47,832 nucleotides of DNA from Prevotella sp. UBA1104 (GTDB lineage: Bacteria; Bacteroidota; Bacteroidia; Bacteroidales; Bacteroidaceae), in NCBI GenBank assembly GCA_002314055.1, contig DCBP01000125.1:42485-90316 (forward strand), given 5' to 3'. Under the pieces are notes generated by a model that did no database searches, was not told the origin of the DNA, and saw only the letters and a program-made list of their open reading frames with translations. The position numbers and the translations under genes were made by a program. Position 1 is the stretch's first letter, and each line of letters opens with the position of its first letter. This document shows positions 32,520 through 40,751 of this stretch, piece by piece.

Positions 32520-33557
32520 TCAAATCAACGGCATCCCCAATCGCTCACATTCCTCCCTCATGCTCTCCGGCCAGATACTTGCCTGTATCTCGCCGAGATG
32601 AGCTTTATAAAGGAGGACCATGCATAGACGGCTCTGCCCTATTCCACCGCCAATACTCAGCGGCAGTTCACCGGCAAGAAGTCGCTTATGGAAATATAGC
32701 TTTTCCCGCTCTGTCTTTCCGCAAATTTCAAGCTGACGCAAGAGAGCCTCCTTATTTACACGAATACCCATAGACGAAAGTTCCACGGAACGTCCGAGCA
32801 CTGGATACCATATCAGTATATCGCCATTCAGTCCCTTATACCCCGGTTTACTCTCCGTCGTCCAATCATCATAGTCAGGCGAACGCCCGTCGTGCGGTTC
32901 ACCATTGGCAAGTTTTCCGCCAATACCTATAATAAAAACAGCTCCGTATTTGCGGCAGATAAGATCTTCACGCTCCTTTGCCGTTTTGTCTGGATACATG
33001 GCAAGAAGGTCCTCGCTATGAATGAAATGAATCTCCTGCGGAAGAAACGGCTTTATCTGTTCGTAACTCTCACAAACAAGAAATTCCGTACGCTGAATGG
33101 CAGAGTAAATTCTCCTGACAATATTCTTCAAGAAATCAAGATTGCGCTGTTCCTTGTCGATAACCATCTCCCAATCCCACTGGTCAACATATAGAGAATG
33201 CAGGTTGTCGAGTTCCTCATCTGCCCTTATTGCATTCATGTCGGCATATACTCCATAACCAGGTTCTACCTTATATTCGGCAAGAGTTAGCCTTTTCCAT
33301 TTTGCCAAGGAATGAACCACCTCAGCCTCAGCATCTCCAAGATCCTTTATAGGGAAACTTACCGGGCGTTCCACACCATTAAGGTCATCGTTAATGCCAA
33401 GTCCCTTCAGCACAAACAGCGGTGCCGTTACGCGCCGCAGGCGCAATTCGGTTGAAAGGTTCATCTGGAAAAACTCTTTTATTGTTTTTATACCCTGCTC
33501 AGTCTGCTTCATATCCAGCAGTGCTTTATAGCCTATCGGTTTTATCAATTTGCTCAT
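32520..33557 (-). CDS. asnA: Aspartate-ammonia ligase (asparagine synthetase A)
   Basis: A 345-residue class II aminoacyl-tRNA-synthetase-like enzyme, close to the E. coli length. It makes asparagine from aspartate, ammonia and ATP in the cytoplasm. Recognisable segments are NLSTELRLRRVTAPLFV, VEPGYGVYADMNAIR, YVDQWDWE, IGIGGKLANGEPHDGRSPDYDDW and SIGGGIGQSRLCM, the last an ATP-binding arginine motif. The ATG at 33557 is used because an upstream in-frame start (33602) would lie within the promoter. A strong promoter pair is at 33589-33619. Confidence 0.97.
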   Translation of the reverse strand: MSKLIKPIGYKALLDMKQTEQGIKTIKEFFQMNLSTELRLRRVTAPLFVLKGLGINDDLNGVERPVSFPIKDLGDAEAEVVHSLAKWKRLTLAEYKVEPGYGVYADMNAIRADEELDNLHSLYVDQWDWEMVIDKEQRNLDFLKNIVRRIYSAIQRTEFLVCESYEQIKPFLPQEIHFIHSEDLLAMYPDKTAKEREDLICRKYGAVFIIGIGGKLANGEPHDGRSPDYDDWTTESKPGYKGLNGDILIWYPVLGRSVELSSMGIRVNKEALLRQLEICGKTEREKLYFHKRLLAGELPLSIGGGIGQSRLCMVLLYKAHLGEIQASIWPESMREECERLGMPLI

Positions 33558-33588
33558 TATACGATTTGTTTTATTATAAAATTGTTTG

Positions 33589-33619
33589 CAAAGATAGAAC
33601 AAATATATTATTTTGCAAA
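33589..33619 (-). promoter_or_regulatory. Promoter of asnA
   Basis: CAAAGATA at 33589-33596 (TATCTTTG on the minus strand) and CAAA at 33616-33619 (TTTG) are separated by 19 bp. Confidence 0.8.
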
Positions 33620-33739
33620 ATAAACAAAGTATTTATTTACATATAGGAACAACATACAGGATATAATTATCATTTTTATAGATAAGAATACAGCTTTTAT
33701 AACAAACAATATATCCGCAAAAACCATAAAGGCATAAAA

Positions 33740-33766
33740 AAAGGAGTGGGCGTCATCCACTCCTTT
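33740..33766 (-). terminator. Terminator downstream of the acyltransferase gene
   Basis: A 10-bp perfect stem (33740-33749 with 33757-33766) and a 7-nt loop. On the minus strand it is followed by a run of T. It lies about 180 bp beyond the plsC-like stop, after the repeat at 33800-33943. Confidence 0.75.
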
Positions 33767-33799
33767 ATATATAACTTAAAACGTTCATATTTATGCACC

Positions 33800-33943
33800 T
33801 TTTCTCGCCACGGCAGAGTTGAAGCAAGCTTCACTCTGCCCATTTGGCTTAACGAAAACGTTGGATTTCATCCTTCGTTTTCTCGCCATGGCCAAACATA
33901 AATAAACTTAGTTCTGCTCATCTGGCTTAACGAAAACGTTCCT
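33800..33943. repeat. 78-bp imperfect direct repeat with AACGTTTTCGTTAAGCC motif
   Basis: TTTTCTCGCCA begins at 33800 and 33878. TCTGC(C/T)CAT(T/C)TGGCTTAACG is at 33835 and 33913, and AAAACGTT follows at 33855 and 33933, all at 78-bp spacing. A further AAAACGTT lies at 33778. The first unit contains a GGCAGAG/CTCTGCC hairpin. The repeat directly follows the plsC-like stop codon. Together with the asnA leader and terminator it fills the gap; no gene is visible. Confidence 0.8.
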
Positions 33944-34702
33944 TTATTGGTCAGGGTTCTCGACATACCCTTGATATTCCGGTGTAAGTCCCGACATGAT
34001 TGCAGCATAACATTCATCCATGCGCCTTGTAATATCCTCAGCACCCTTTCCTTCCGGATAAACCGGCTTATGAATAGTTAGCTTCAGCGGATGCCATACC
34101 ACCCATTTGCAATCGCGAGTACGGGGCATAATATCAAAAGACCCATTGATAGTAACAGGCAGTATCGGTAGCTGCAGTTCGTCAGCAAGCATAAAGGCAC
34201 CACGACGAAACTTACCCATGTGTCCAGTAAAAGTGCGAGCACCTTCAGGGAAAACAACAAGGCTCATACCTCCTTGAAGAGTGGCACGTGCCTTATCGTA
34301 AGTCTCCTTTATCTTTCGCGGGCCACGCTTATCAACAAATATCTGATGAGACTTCTCGCAAGCAAATCCAACAAATGGAATTTTACGCAACTGATATTTC
34401 ATCATCCACTTAAACTGACGGCCAAGAAATCCGAAGATCAAGAAAATGTCGAAAGCCCCCTGATGGTTTGCAGCTATCACATACGACTCATTGGCCTTCA
34501 TATTCTCCCTGCCTTCGACATTTACCGGAAGCAGAAGAAGACGAACGATAGCCTGTCCCCACCATTTGCCTGGATAGTACCCCCAGAAATGTCCGCCGCC
34601 AAGAGAGCAGCCAATGATAACAGACAAGGATATTATTATAGTCCAAACAAGGAGTAGCGGCAATGCCACACATAGCTGATAGGCTCGATATAAATATTTC
34701 AT
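33944..34702 (-). CDS. 1-acyl-glycerol-3-phosphate acyltransferase-like (PlsC family)
   Basis: A 252-residue membrane enzyme. N-terminal hydrophobic segment ~9-35. The PlsC motifs are in order: NHQGAFD (~78-84, a variant of the NHxxxxD catalytic motif), then FVDKRG, FPEGARTFTG and the VPVTI-like LPVTINGS. It transfers an acyl chain to lysophospholipid (usually lysophosphatidic acid) at the inner membrane. The ATG at 34702 is chosen because the frame further upstream is intergenic heptad repeat, not protein-like. It lies downstream of a dolichol-phosphate-mannose-synthase-like gene and is probably co-transcribed with it across the repeat. Confidence 0.92.
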   Translation of the reverse strand: MKYLYRAYQLCVALPLLLVWTIIISLSVIIGCSLGGGHFWGYYPGKWWGQAIVRLLLLPVNVEGRENMKANESYVIAANHQGAFDIFLIFGFLGRQFKWMMKYQLRKIPFVGFACEKSHQIFVDKRGPRKIKETYDKARATLQGGMSLVVFPEGARTFTGHMGKFRRGAFMLADELQLPILPVTINGSFDIMPRTRDCKWVVWHPLKLTIHKPVYPEGKGAEDITRRMDECYAAIMSGLTPEYQGYVENPDQ

Positions 34703-34703
34703 T

Positions 34704-34858
34704 GTTTCAGATTTAGAGTTTAGAGCTAAAATTTTAGAGTTATCGGCTTGCCGATTTATAATTAAAGAGTTTAGAGTCATGAATAATGAAATATTGAATT
34801 TATAAATCTTACATTCTCAATTCTACACTCTACATTCTACACTCTACATTTTTAATTC
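34704..34858. repeat. Heptad-repeat structure between GT2 and plsC-like genes
   Basis: Next to the plsC start are plus-strand purine heptads (GATTTAGAGTTTAGAG). A hairpin ATCGGCTTGCCGAT lies near 34742-34756. After an AT-rich stretch, inverted heptads (ATTCTAC and ACTCTAC alternating) reach the GT2 stop. This is the same order as in the gpx-trxB and czcB-czcA gaps. Confidence 0.85.
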
Positions 34859-35605
34859 TCATTTTATTTTCGGATACTTTCTTGTCCATCCGTCCAGTCG
34901 CAGCCTCATCACTCCGAAAAACGCCTCGCCGAAGATGCCGCCGCTCATTTTAGACACGCCCTCACGCCTATTGACGAAAATCACAGGTACCTCTTTAATC
35001 TTAAATCCAATTTTATACGCCGTATATTTCATCTCTATCTGGAAGGCATATCCCTTGAAACGGATTTTGTCAAGTTCGATAGTCTCGAGCACCTTGCGGC
35101 GATAGCATTTAAATCCAGCCGTAGTGTCGTGAACCTTGAAGCCCGTAACGAATCTTACATACTTTGAAGCAAAATAGCTCATCAGCACCCTACCAATAGG
35201 CCAATTTACAACGTTTACTCCGCTGACGTACCTTGAGCCGATTGCCACATCATAGCCCTCGTCGTGGCATGCAGCATAAAGACGAGGCAAATCCTTCGGG
35301 TCATGACTGAAATCTGCATCCATTTCGAAGATATACTCATAAGAGCGTTGCAACGCCCATTTGAAACCAGTAATGTATGCCGTGCCAAGACCGAGTTTAC
35401 CGGAGCGTTCTACAAGATGCAGTCTATCCTTGAACTCATCATCCATAAGACGCTTCACAGCCGCTGCCGTACCGTCAGGCGAACCGTCATCGATAATAAG
35501 TATGTCAAACTTCTTTTCCAGTCCGAACACCGCACGAATAATTTTCTCGATATTTTCTATCTCGTTGTATGTCGGGATAATGACAATGCTGTCGCTTGTA
35601 CTCAT
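34859..35605 (-). CDS. Polyprenol monophosphomannose synthase-like family 2 glycosyltransferase
   Basis: A 248-residue GT-A enzyme of the DPM1-like group. It has the nucleotide-binding start IIPTYNEIENI (9-19), DDGSPDGT, and the metal/sugar motif DADFSHDPKDLP, then GSRYVSGVNVVNW and HDTTAGFKCYRR. It lacks the C-terminal transmembrane helices of some homologues, so it should be a peripheral membrane enzyme that transfers a sugar from a nucleotide donor to polyprenyl phosphate. Mannose is likely from similarity but not certain. A -7 box lies at 35637-35644. The plsC-like gene follows after a heptad structure. Confidence 0.92.
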   Translation of the reverse strand: MSTSDSIVIIPTYNEIENIEKIIRAVFGLEKKFDILIIDDGSPDGTAAAVKRLMDDEFKDRLHLVERSGKLGLGTAYITGFKWALQRSYEYIFEMDADFSHDPKDLPRLYAACHDEGYDVAIGSRYVSGVNVVNWPIGRVLMSYFASKYVRFVTGFKVHDTTAGFKCYRRKVLETIELDKIRFKGYAFQIEMKYTAYKIGFKIKEVPVIFVNRREGVSKMSGGIFGEAFFGVMRLRLDGWTRKYPKIK

Positions 35606-35636
35606 GATAATTCGAATATAAATGTATATTTGAGTA

Positions 35637-35644
35637 CAAAGGTA
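35637..35644 (-). promoter_or_regulatory. -7 element of the GT2-plsC operon
   Basis: CAAAGGTA reads TACCTTTG on the minus strand, an exact TAnnTTTG match, 31 bp upstream of the ATG. No good -33 element. Confidence 0.55.
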
Positions 35645-35704
35645 ATAATAAAACTCAAAGTGAGATACTTTTTAAATAGTTTTTAGAATTCTGAATATTT
35701 ATTT

Positions 35705-35736
35705 TTTGTGTAATTATTTGCTTTTATGTAACTTCG
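35705..35736 (+). promoter_or_regulatory. Possible promoter of mfd
   Basis: TTTG at 35705-35708 and TAACTTCG at 35729-35736 (one mismatch to TAnnTTTG) are 20 bp apart. This would give a leader of ~135 nt containing an ATGAAAAC/GTTTTCAT hairpin (35827-35844). Confidence 0.4.
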
Positions 35737-35876
35737 CAGCGATTTTCAGCTTCGTCATGTCGGCATACTTTTCCTTGTCATGGCTTAGCAAGGGTTATTT
35801 TAGATAAAAAACTCACGTTCGGCAATATGAAAACAAGTTTTCATTGCGCTCTCTTAATCGTTTTTTAAGGTAAAAG

Positions 35877-38800
35877 ATGGACATTCAAACGATTCTTGAA
35901 TTATATTCGGCTGCCCCGCAGACGGGAGCACTTCTGAAAGCTATCGGCAACGAGAGCATAAACACCATTTCCATTCGCGGACTACAAGCCTCCGCCACAC
36001 CGGTTGTTTTTGCCTCCATAATGAACAGCCTGCCCGGCATCTGCCTTTTCGTGCTCAACGATGCCGAAGAGGCAGGGTATTTCTATCACGACCTGACGCA
36101 GATGCTCGGCAATGAGAACGTTCTATTTTTCCCTTCTGCCTACAGGCGTCAAGTGAAATACGGACAGCGTGATGCAGCAAACGAGATTCTCAGGACAGAA
36201 GTGTTGAGTCGTGTTAAAGACACTCCACGCTCCAAACTCCCCACTCCACACTCCACACTCTTCATCGTCTCTCATCCCGAGGCATTGTCGGAGCTTGTCG
36301 TATCCAACAAGCATCTTGATGACAGAACGATATCGTTGCATGTAGGTGAAGAGAAAGACATTGTAGAGATTGAGAAGGCGATGCGTTCATTCGGATTCAA
36401 GGAAGTAGACTACGTTTACGAACCGGGACAATTTGCCGTAAGAGGCAGTATTCTCGATGTTTATTCATACAGTCATGAATTTCCGTTCCGTGTGGATTTC
36501 TTTGGTGATGAAATAGACTCGATAAGAACATTCGACGTACAGTCGCAGCTCTCTAAATCAAAGGTGGAGTCTATGGATATCGTACCGGAACTTGCCGGAC
36601 TGAAATCCGAAAAGATTCCGTTCCTCGAATTTCTTTCCGACGACACGCTTATAATAATGAAGGACTTAACATTTGTTCACGATGTCGTAGAAAAGACCTA
36701 CCGCGACGGTTTCTCACAGCAGGCAATAACCGAAAAGCTTGAGGGAGCCACAGAAATGGAACAACAGGAGATTATCCGGCAGATGAAATCGGAAAATACA
36801 CTCTGTTCCGCAACACAGTTTACCAAAGGGCTCGTAAGATTCAAACGCATAGAATTTGGCAGCAGTCAAACGGCAACGCCACAGGCTACAATAAGCTTCG
36901 ACACGAGTGCACAGCCGCTATTCCACAAGAATTTCGACTTGCTCACAAAATCTCTCGAAGACTATCTTCTTCAGGGATACAAGCTATATATCCTAGCCGA
37001 CAGTCAGAAGCAGAACCAGCGTCTGCGCGACATCTTCGACGAAATGGCACAACACAAGAAACTTGCCGACGGCACGGAAGTGCCTTCAGCCCCCATACCT
37101 TTCACTCCAATCGACAAAACGTTACATGCCGGCTTTGCCGACAACAACTTAAAGATATGTGCCTTCACGGATCATCAGATTTTCGACCGTTTTCATAAAT
37201 ACAACCTACGGTCTGACGCTGCCCGAAACGGCAAGATGGCTCTCACGATGAAGGAGCTGCAGGAGATGGAAACAGGCGACTACATCGTACATGTGGATTT
37301 CGGTATCGGAAAGTTTGCCGGACTCGTCCGCGTTCCTGTAGGCAATTCTTATCAGGAAATGATACGTATCGTTTACCAGAACAACGACAAGGTTGACGTA
37401 AGCATACATTCTCTGTACAAGATATCAAAATACAAACGTCACGACAGCGAAAAGCCGCCTCGCCTGAGCACCCTCGGCACTGGAGCATGGGAGAGACTCA
37501 AGGAAAAGACGAAGACAAAAATTAAGGATATCGCACGCGACCTTATCAAGCTTTATGCCACCCGTCGCCACGAAAAGGGATACCAGTTCAGTGCCGACTC
37601 TTTCATGCAGCACGAACTGGAGGCAAGCTTTTTATATGAAGACACGCCAGACCAGCTGAAGGCTACAAACGACGTGAAAGCCGATATGGAAAGTCAGCGT
37701 CCGATGGACCGTCTTGTCTGCGGCGATGTTGGATTCGGAAAGACAGAAGTGGCTATCCGTGCGGCATTCAAGGCGGCATGCGACTCGAAGCAGGTGGCTG
37801 TGATGGTACCGACTACTGTTCTTGCATACCAGCACTACCAGACGTTTACAAGTCGACTGAAAGGAATGCCTGTAAGAGTGGACTATCTCTCAAGGGCACG
37901 CACGGCAAAACAGACAAAACAGGTGCTTGCCGACCTTGAAGCTGGAAAAATCGACATCATAATCGGTACACACAAACTTATCGGCAAGACGGTGAAGTTT
38001 CATGACCTCGGACTGCTCATCATAGACGAGGAACAGAAATTCGGTGTCTCTACAAAGGAGAAACTGAGGAAAATGAAGACAAATGTCGACACACTGACGA
38101 TGTCGGCAACTCCTATTCCGCGAACTCTGCAGTTCTCGCTGATGGGTGCACGCGATATGAGCATCATACAGACCCCGCCGCCTAACCGTTACCCTGTGTG
38201 CACTGAGGTGCATACCTTTGACGCCGAGGTGATAAAAGATGCTATAAACTTTGAGATGAGCCGCAACGGACAGGTGTTCTTCGTAAACGACAGAATAAGT
38301 AACCTGCCTGAACTTGCCAATATAATAAGGAAGAATGTTCCTGACGCACGCATCGCAATAGGACACGGACAGATGAAGCCAGAAGAATTGGAGAAGATTA
38401 TCATGGGGTTCATGAACTATGACTATGATGTGCTGCTGTCTACTACGATAATCGGCAACGGCATTGACATCAGCAACGCAAATACTATTATTGTTAATGA
38501 TGCACACCACTTCGGACTTTCCGACTTGCATCAGATGAGGGGAAGAGTGGGACGAAGCAACAAAAAGGCGTTCTGCTATCTGCTTGCTCCGCCATTGTCG
38601 TCTCTTTCGCAAGATGCCAGACGCCGATTGGAAGCTCTGGAGACTTTCTCAGAACTTGGCAGCGGCTTTAACCTCTCCATGCAGGATCTCGACATGCGTG
38701 GTGCCGGCAACCTGCTCGGAGCGGAACAGAGCGGATTTATGGAAGACCTCGGATTTGAAACCTATCAGAAGATACTGACACAGGCTGTAACGGAACTGAA

Positions 38801-39323
38801 GAATGACGAGTTCAGCGACATGTATCAGGAGGAGATGGCAAGCGGAAAGAAAATCACCGGCGACGAGTTTGTTGACGACTGCGCCGTGGAAAGCGACCTC
38901 GAGATGTTCTTCCCCGACCAGTATGTGCCGAGCAGTAGCGAGAGGATGCTGTTATACCGCGAACTTGACAATATAACGAATGACGACGACCTTGAACGAT
39001 ATAAGGCGAACCTCAGGGACCGCTTCGGCGAGATTCCACGCGAAGGTATCGAACTGCTTCAGGTTGTTCCCTTGAGAAGACTCGGCAAAGCTCTGGGATT
39101 CGAAAAGATCATACTGAAGAACAGAATACTGCAAATGCAGTTTGTAAGCAATCCGATGAGTGCATATTACAAGAGCGAGGCTTTCGAAAAGGCTCTTGCA
39201 TATATCGGCAAGAATGCCCGTCGCTGCAACATTAAAGAGAGTCGGGGCAAGAGATACATGACAGTAAATAACATTAACACCGTAGAGGATGCCGTAGAGG
39301 TATTGAGAGAAATTAACAAATAA
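35877..39323 (+). CDS. mfd: Transcription-repair coupling factor
   Basis: A 1148-residue protein of family length. The N-terminal UvrB-like region is followed by a CarD-like RNA-polymerase-interacting domain (YIVHVDFGIGKFAGLV, ~462-520). The helicase/translocase has Walker A GDVGFGKTE (~616-624), DEEQKFGV, SATPIPRTL and QMRGRVGRS, and the TRCF C-terminal domain ends the protein. Mfd removes stalled RNA polymerase from DNA lesions and recruits UvrA. Residues ~116-129 (TPRSKLPTPHSTL region) are encoded by six heptads like those found between genes here, an apparent in-frame insertion into the N-terminal region. A symporter gene follows 6 bp later. Confidence 0.96.
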   Translation: MDIQTILELYSAAPQTGALLKAIGNESINTISIRGLQASATPVVFASIMNSLPGICLFVLNDAEEAGYFYHDLTQMLGNENVLFFPSAYRRQVKYGQRDAANEILRTEVLSRVKDTPRSKLPTPHSTLFIVSHPEALSELVVSNKHLDDRTISLHVGEEKDIVEIEKAMRSFGFKEVDYVYEPGQFAVRGSILDVYSYSHEFPFRVDFFGDEIDSIRTFDVQSQLSKSKVESMDIVPELAGLKSEKIPFLEFLSDDTLIIMKDLTFVHDVVEKTYRDGFSQQAITEKLEGATEMEQQEIIRQMKSENTLCSATQFTKGLVRFKRIEFGSSQTATPQATISFDTSAQPLFHKNFDLLTKSLEDYLLQGYKLYILADSQKQNQRLRDIFDEMAQHKKLADGTEVPSAPIPFTPIDKTLHAGFADNNLKICAFTDHQIFDRFHKYNLRSDAARNGKMALTMKELQEMETGDYIVHVDFGIGKFAGLVRVPVGNSYQEMIRIVYQNNDKVDVSIHSLYKISKYKRHDSEKPPRLSTLGTGAWERLKEKTKTKIKDIARDLIKLYATRRHEKGYQFSADSFMQHELEASFLYEDTPDQLKATNDVKADMESQRPMDRLVCGDVGFGKTEVAIRAAFKAACDSKQVAVMVPTTVLAYQHYQTFTSRLKGMPVRVDYLSRARTAKQTKQVLADLEAGKIDIIIGTHKLIGKTVKFHDLGLLIIDEEQKFGVSTKEKLRKMKTNVDTLTMSATPIPRTLQFSLMGARDMSIIQTPPPNRYPVCTEVHTFDAEVIKDAINFEMSRNGQVFFVNDRISNLPELANIIRKNVPDARIAIGHGQMKPEELEKIIMGFMNYDYDVLLSTTIIGNGIDISNANTIIVNDAHHFGLSDLHQMRGRVGRSNKKAFCYLLAPPLSSLSQDARRRLEALETFSELGSGFNLSMQDLDMRGAGNLLGAEQSGFMEDLGFETYQKILTQAVTELKNDEFSDMYQEEMASGKKITGDEFVDDCAVESDLEMFFPDQYVPSSSERMLLYRELDNITNDDDLERYKANLRDRFGEIPREGIELLQVVPLRRLGKALGFEKIILKNRILQMQFVSNPMSAYYKSEAFEKALAYIGKNARRCNIKESRGKRYMTVNNINTVEDAVEVLREINK
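36222..36263 (+). repeat. Six in-frame heptads inside mfd
   Basis: ACTCCAC, GCTCCAA, ACTCCCC, ACTCCAC, ACTCCAC and ACTCTTC run consecutively. At 42 nt the array keeps frame and adds 14 codons. The unit is of the same type as the intergenic heptads. Confidence 0.85.
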
Positions 39324-39329
39324 AAGATT

Positions 39330-40751
39330 ATGCTTATACTGACAACTATAATTATCTATTTTTGCGTGCTCATGTTTATGGGCAGAGTAACAAGCCGAAA
39401 GTCGAACAACGAGACTTTCTATCGCGGCGAACGCAAGTCGCCTTGGTATATGCTTGCCTTCGGACTCGTGGGAGCTTCGATTTCCGGAATAACATTCGTT
39501 TCGGTGCCGGGAATGGTGATTAAACAAGACATGACGTATCTTCAGACTTGTCTCGGATTTATCCTCGGATACTTCGTCGTGGCTTTCGTCTTATTACCTA
39601 TTTATTATAAGCTCAACCTAACGACCATCTACACATATCTGAAGAAAAGACTCGGACAGCGGTCGTATAAAACCGGAGCCTTGTTCTTTCTGCTCTCTGA
39701 AATGACGGGGACGGCATTGCGCTTCTACGTAGTATGCAGCATCTTGCAGAGATTCGTATTCGGACAGTTCGGTCTGCCGTTTGCCGCCACAGTGATAATA
39801 CTTGTTTTGCTCATCTGGCTTTACACCCGGCGCGGCGGCATCAAGACGCTTGTATGGACAGACACATTCCAAACATTTTGCATGATGGCGGCACTGCTCA
39901 TTATTATCTTCGAGGTTATCGGAAAACTCGACATGTCGGTAGGTGAAGCGGTATCAGCCGTGGCTGCCAATGCACACAGTCGCATATTCGTGTTCGACGA
40001 CTGGGTATCTACACAGAATTTCTTTAAACAGTTTATCAGCGGAATTTTCATCGTTGTAGTCATGACTGGTCTCGATCAACACATGATGCAGAAGAACCTT
40101 ACCTGCAAGACTTTGCGCGATGCACAAAAGGATATGTGTGTAGGCGGTTTCTTCTTCGTCCCCGTAAATTTGCTTTTCTTATCTCTCGGTATTTTGCTTT
40201 TGTTGCTTGCCGGCAAGGAAGGAATGGCAATACCTGCCGACAGCGACGAGCTTCTGCCGATGTTCGCTGCCTCCGGCTGGATGGGCAACCTCGTGCTTGT
40301 ACTCTTCTCCATCGGTATCGTGGCAGCATCATTCAGTGGCACAGATTCTGCATTGACGGCTGTTACTACAAGCTTCTGCGTAGACATAAAGGAACGTCCT
40401 GAGGATGAACGTCTGAGAAGAATCAGCCACATCGGCGTCTGCACCCTGTTTGCCGTCTTCATCTTGCTGTTCAGGGCTATCAACTCTACGAGCGTTATTG
40501 ATGCTATATATATAATACTGTCTTACACATCTGGTCCGTTACTCGGTCTGTTTGCCTATGGCATTCTCACGAAATGCAGTGTCAACGACAAGCTCGCCCC
40601 TTATATCTGTGTGGGTTCCCCTGTCGTTTGCTTCATCATAGACCAGCTTACGACTCATATTACGGGATATAAGTTCGGATACGAACTGCTGATGCTCAAT
40701 GGTACGCTCGTATTTCTCGGACTACTGCTTACAAGGAAGAAAGACATTTAG
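39330..40751 (+). CDS. Sodium:solute symporter (SSS family)
   Basis: A 473-residue integral membrane protein with about 13 hydrophobic segments and the LeuT-fold signatures of the SSS family: an early FYRGERKSPWYMLAFGLVGASISGITFVSVPG segment (split here across the first core helices), GLDQHMMQKNLTCKT, and FSGTDSALTAVTTSF, which contains Na+-coordinating Ser/Thr. It would import an organic solute with sodium across the inner membrane. The substrate cannot be deduced. It is 6 bp downstream of mfd and likely co-transcribed. Its stop codon overlaps the convergent TolC-like stop by 4 bp. Confidence 0.92.
   Translation: MLILTTIIIYFCVLMFMGRVTSRKSNNETFYRGERKSPWYMLAFGLVGASISGITFVSVPGMVIKQDMTYLQTCLGFILGYFVVAFVLLPIYYKLNLTTIYTYLKKRLGQRSYKTGALFFLLSEMTGTALRFYVVCSILQRFVFGQFGLPFAATVIILVLLIWLYTRRGGIKTLVWTDTFQTFCMMAALLIIIFEVIGKLDMSVGEAVSAVAANAHSRIFVFDDWVSTQNFFKQFISGIFIVVVMTGLDQHMMQKNLTCKTLRDAQKDMCVGGFFFVPVNLLFLSLGILLLLLAGKEGMAIPADSDELLPMFAASGWMGNLVLVLFSIGIVAASFSGTDSALTAVTTSFCVDIKERPEDERLRRISHIGVCTLFAVFILLFRAINSTSVIDAIYIILSYTSGPLLGLFAYGILTKCSVNDKLAPYICVGSPVVCFIIDQLTTHITGYKFGYELLMLNGTLVFLGLLLTRKKDI

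Noticed and set aside
34703..34780. N-terminal extension of the PlsC-like protein
   Set aside because: Encoded by intergenic heptad sequence. The membrane anchor follows directly from the ATG at 34702.
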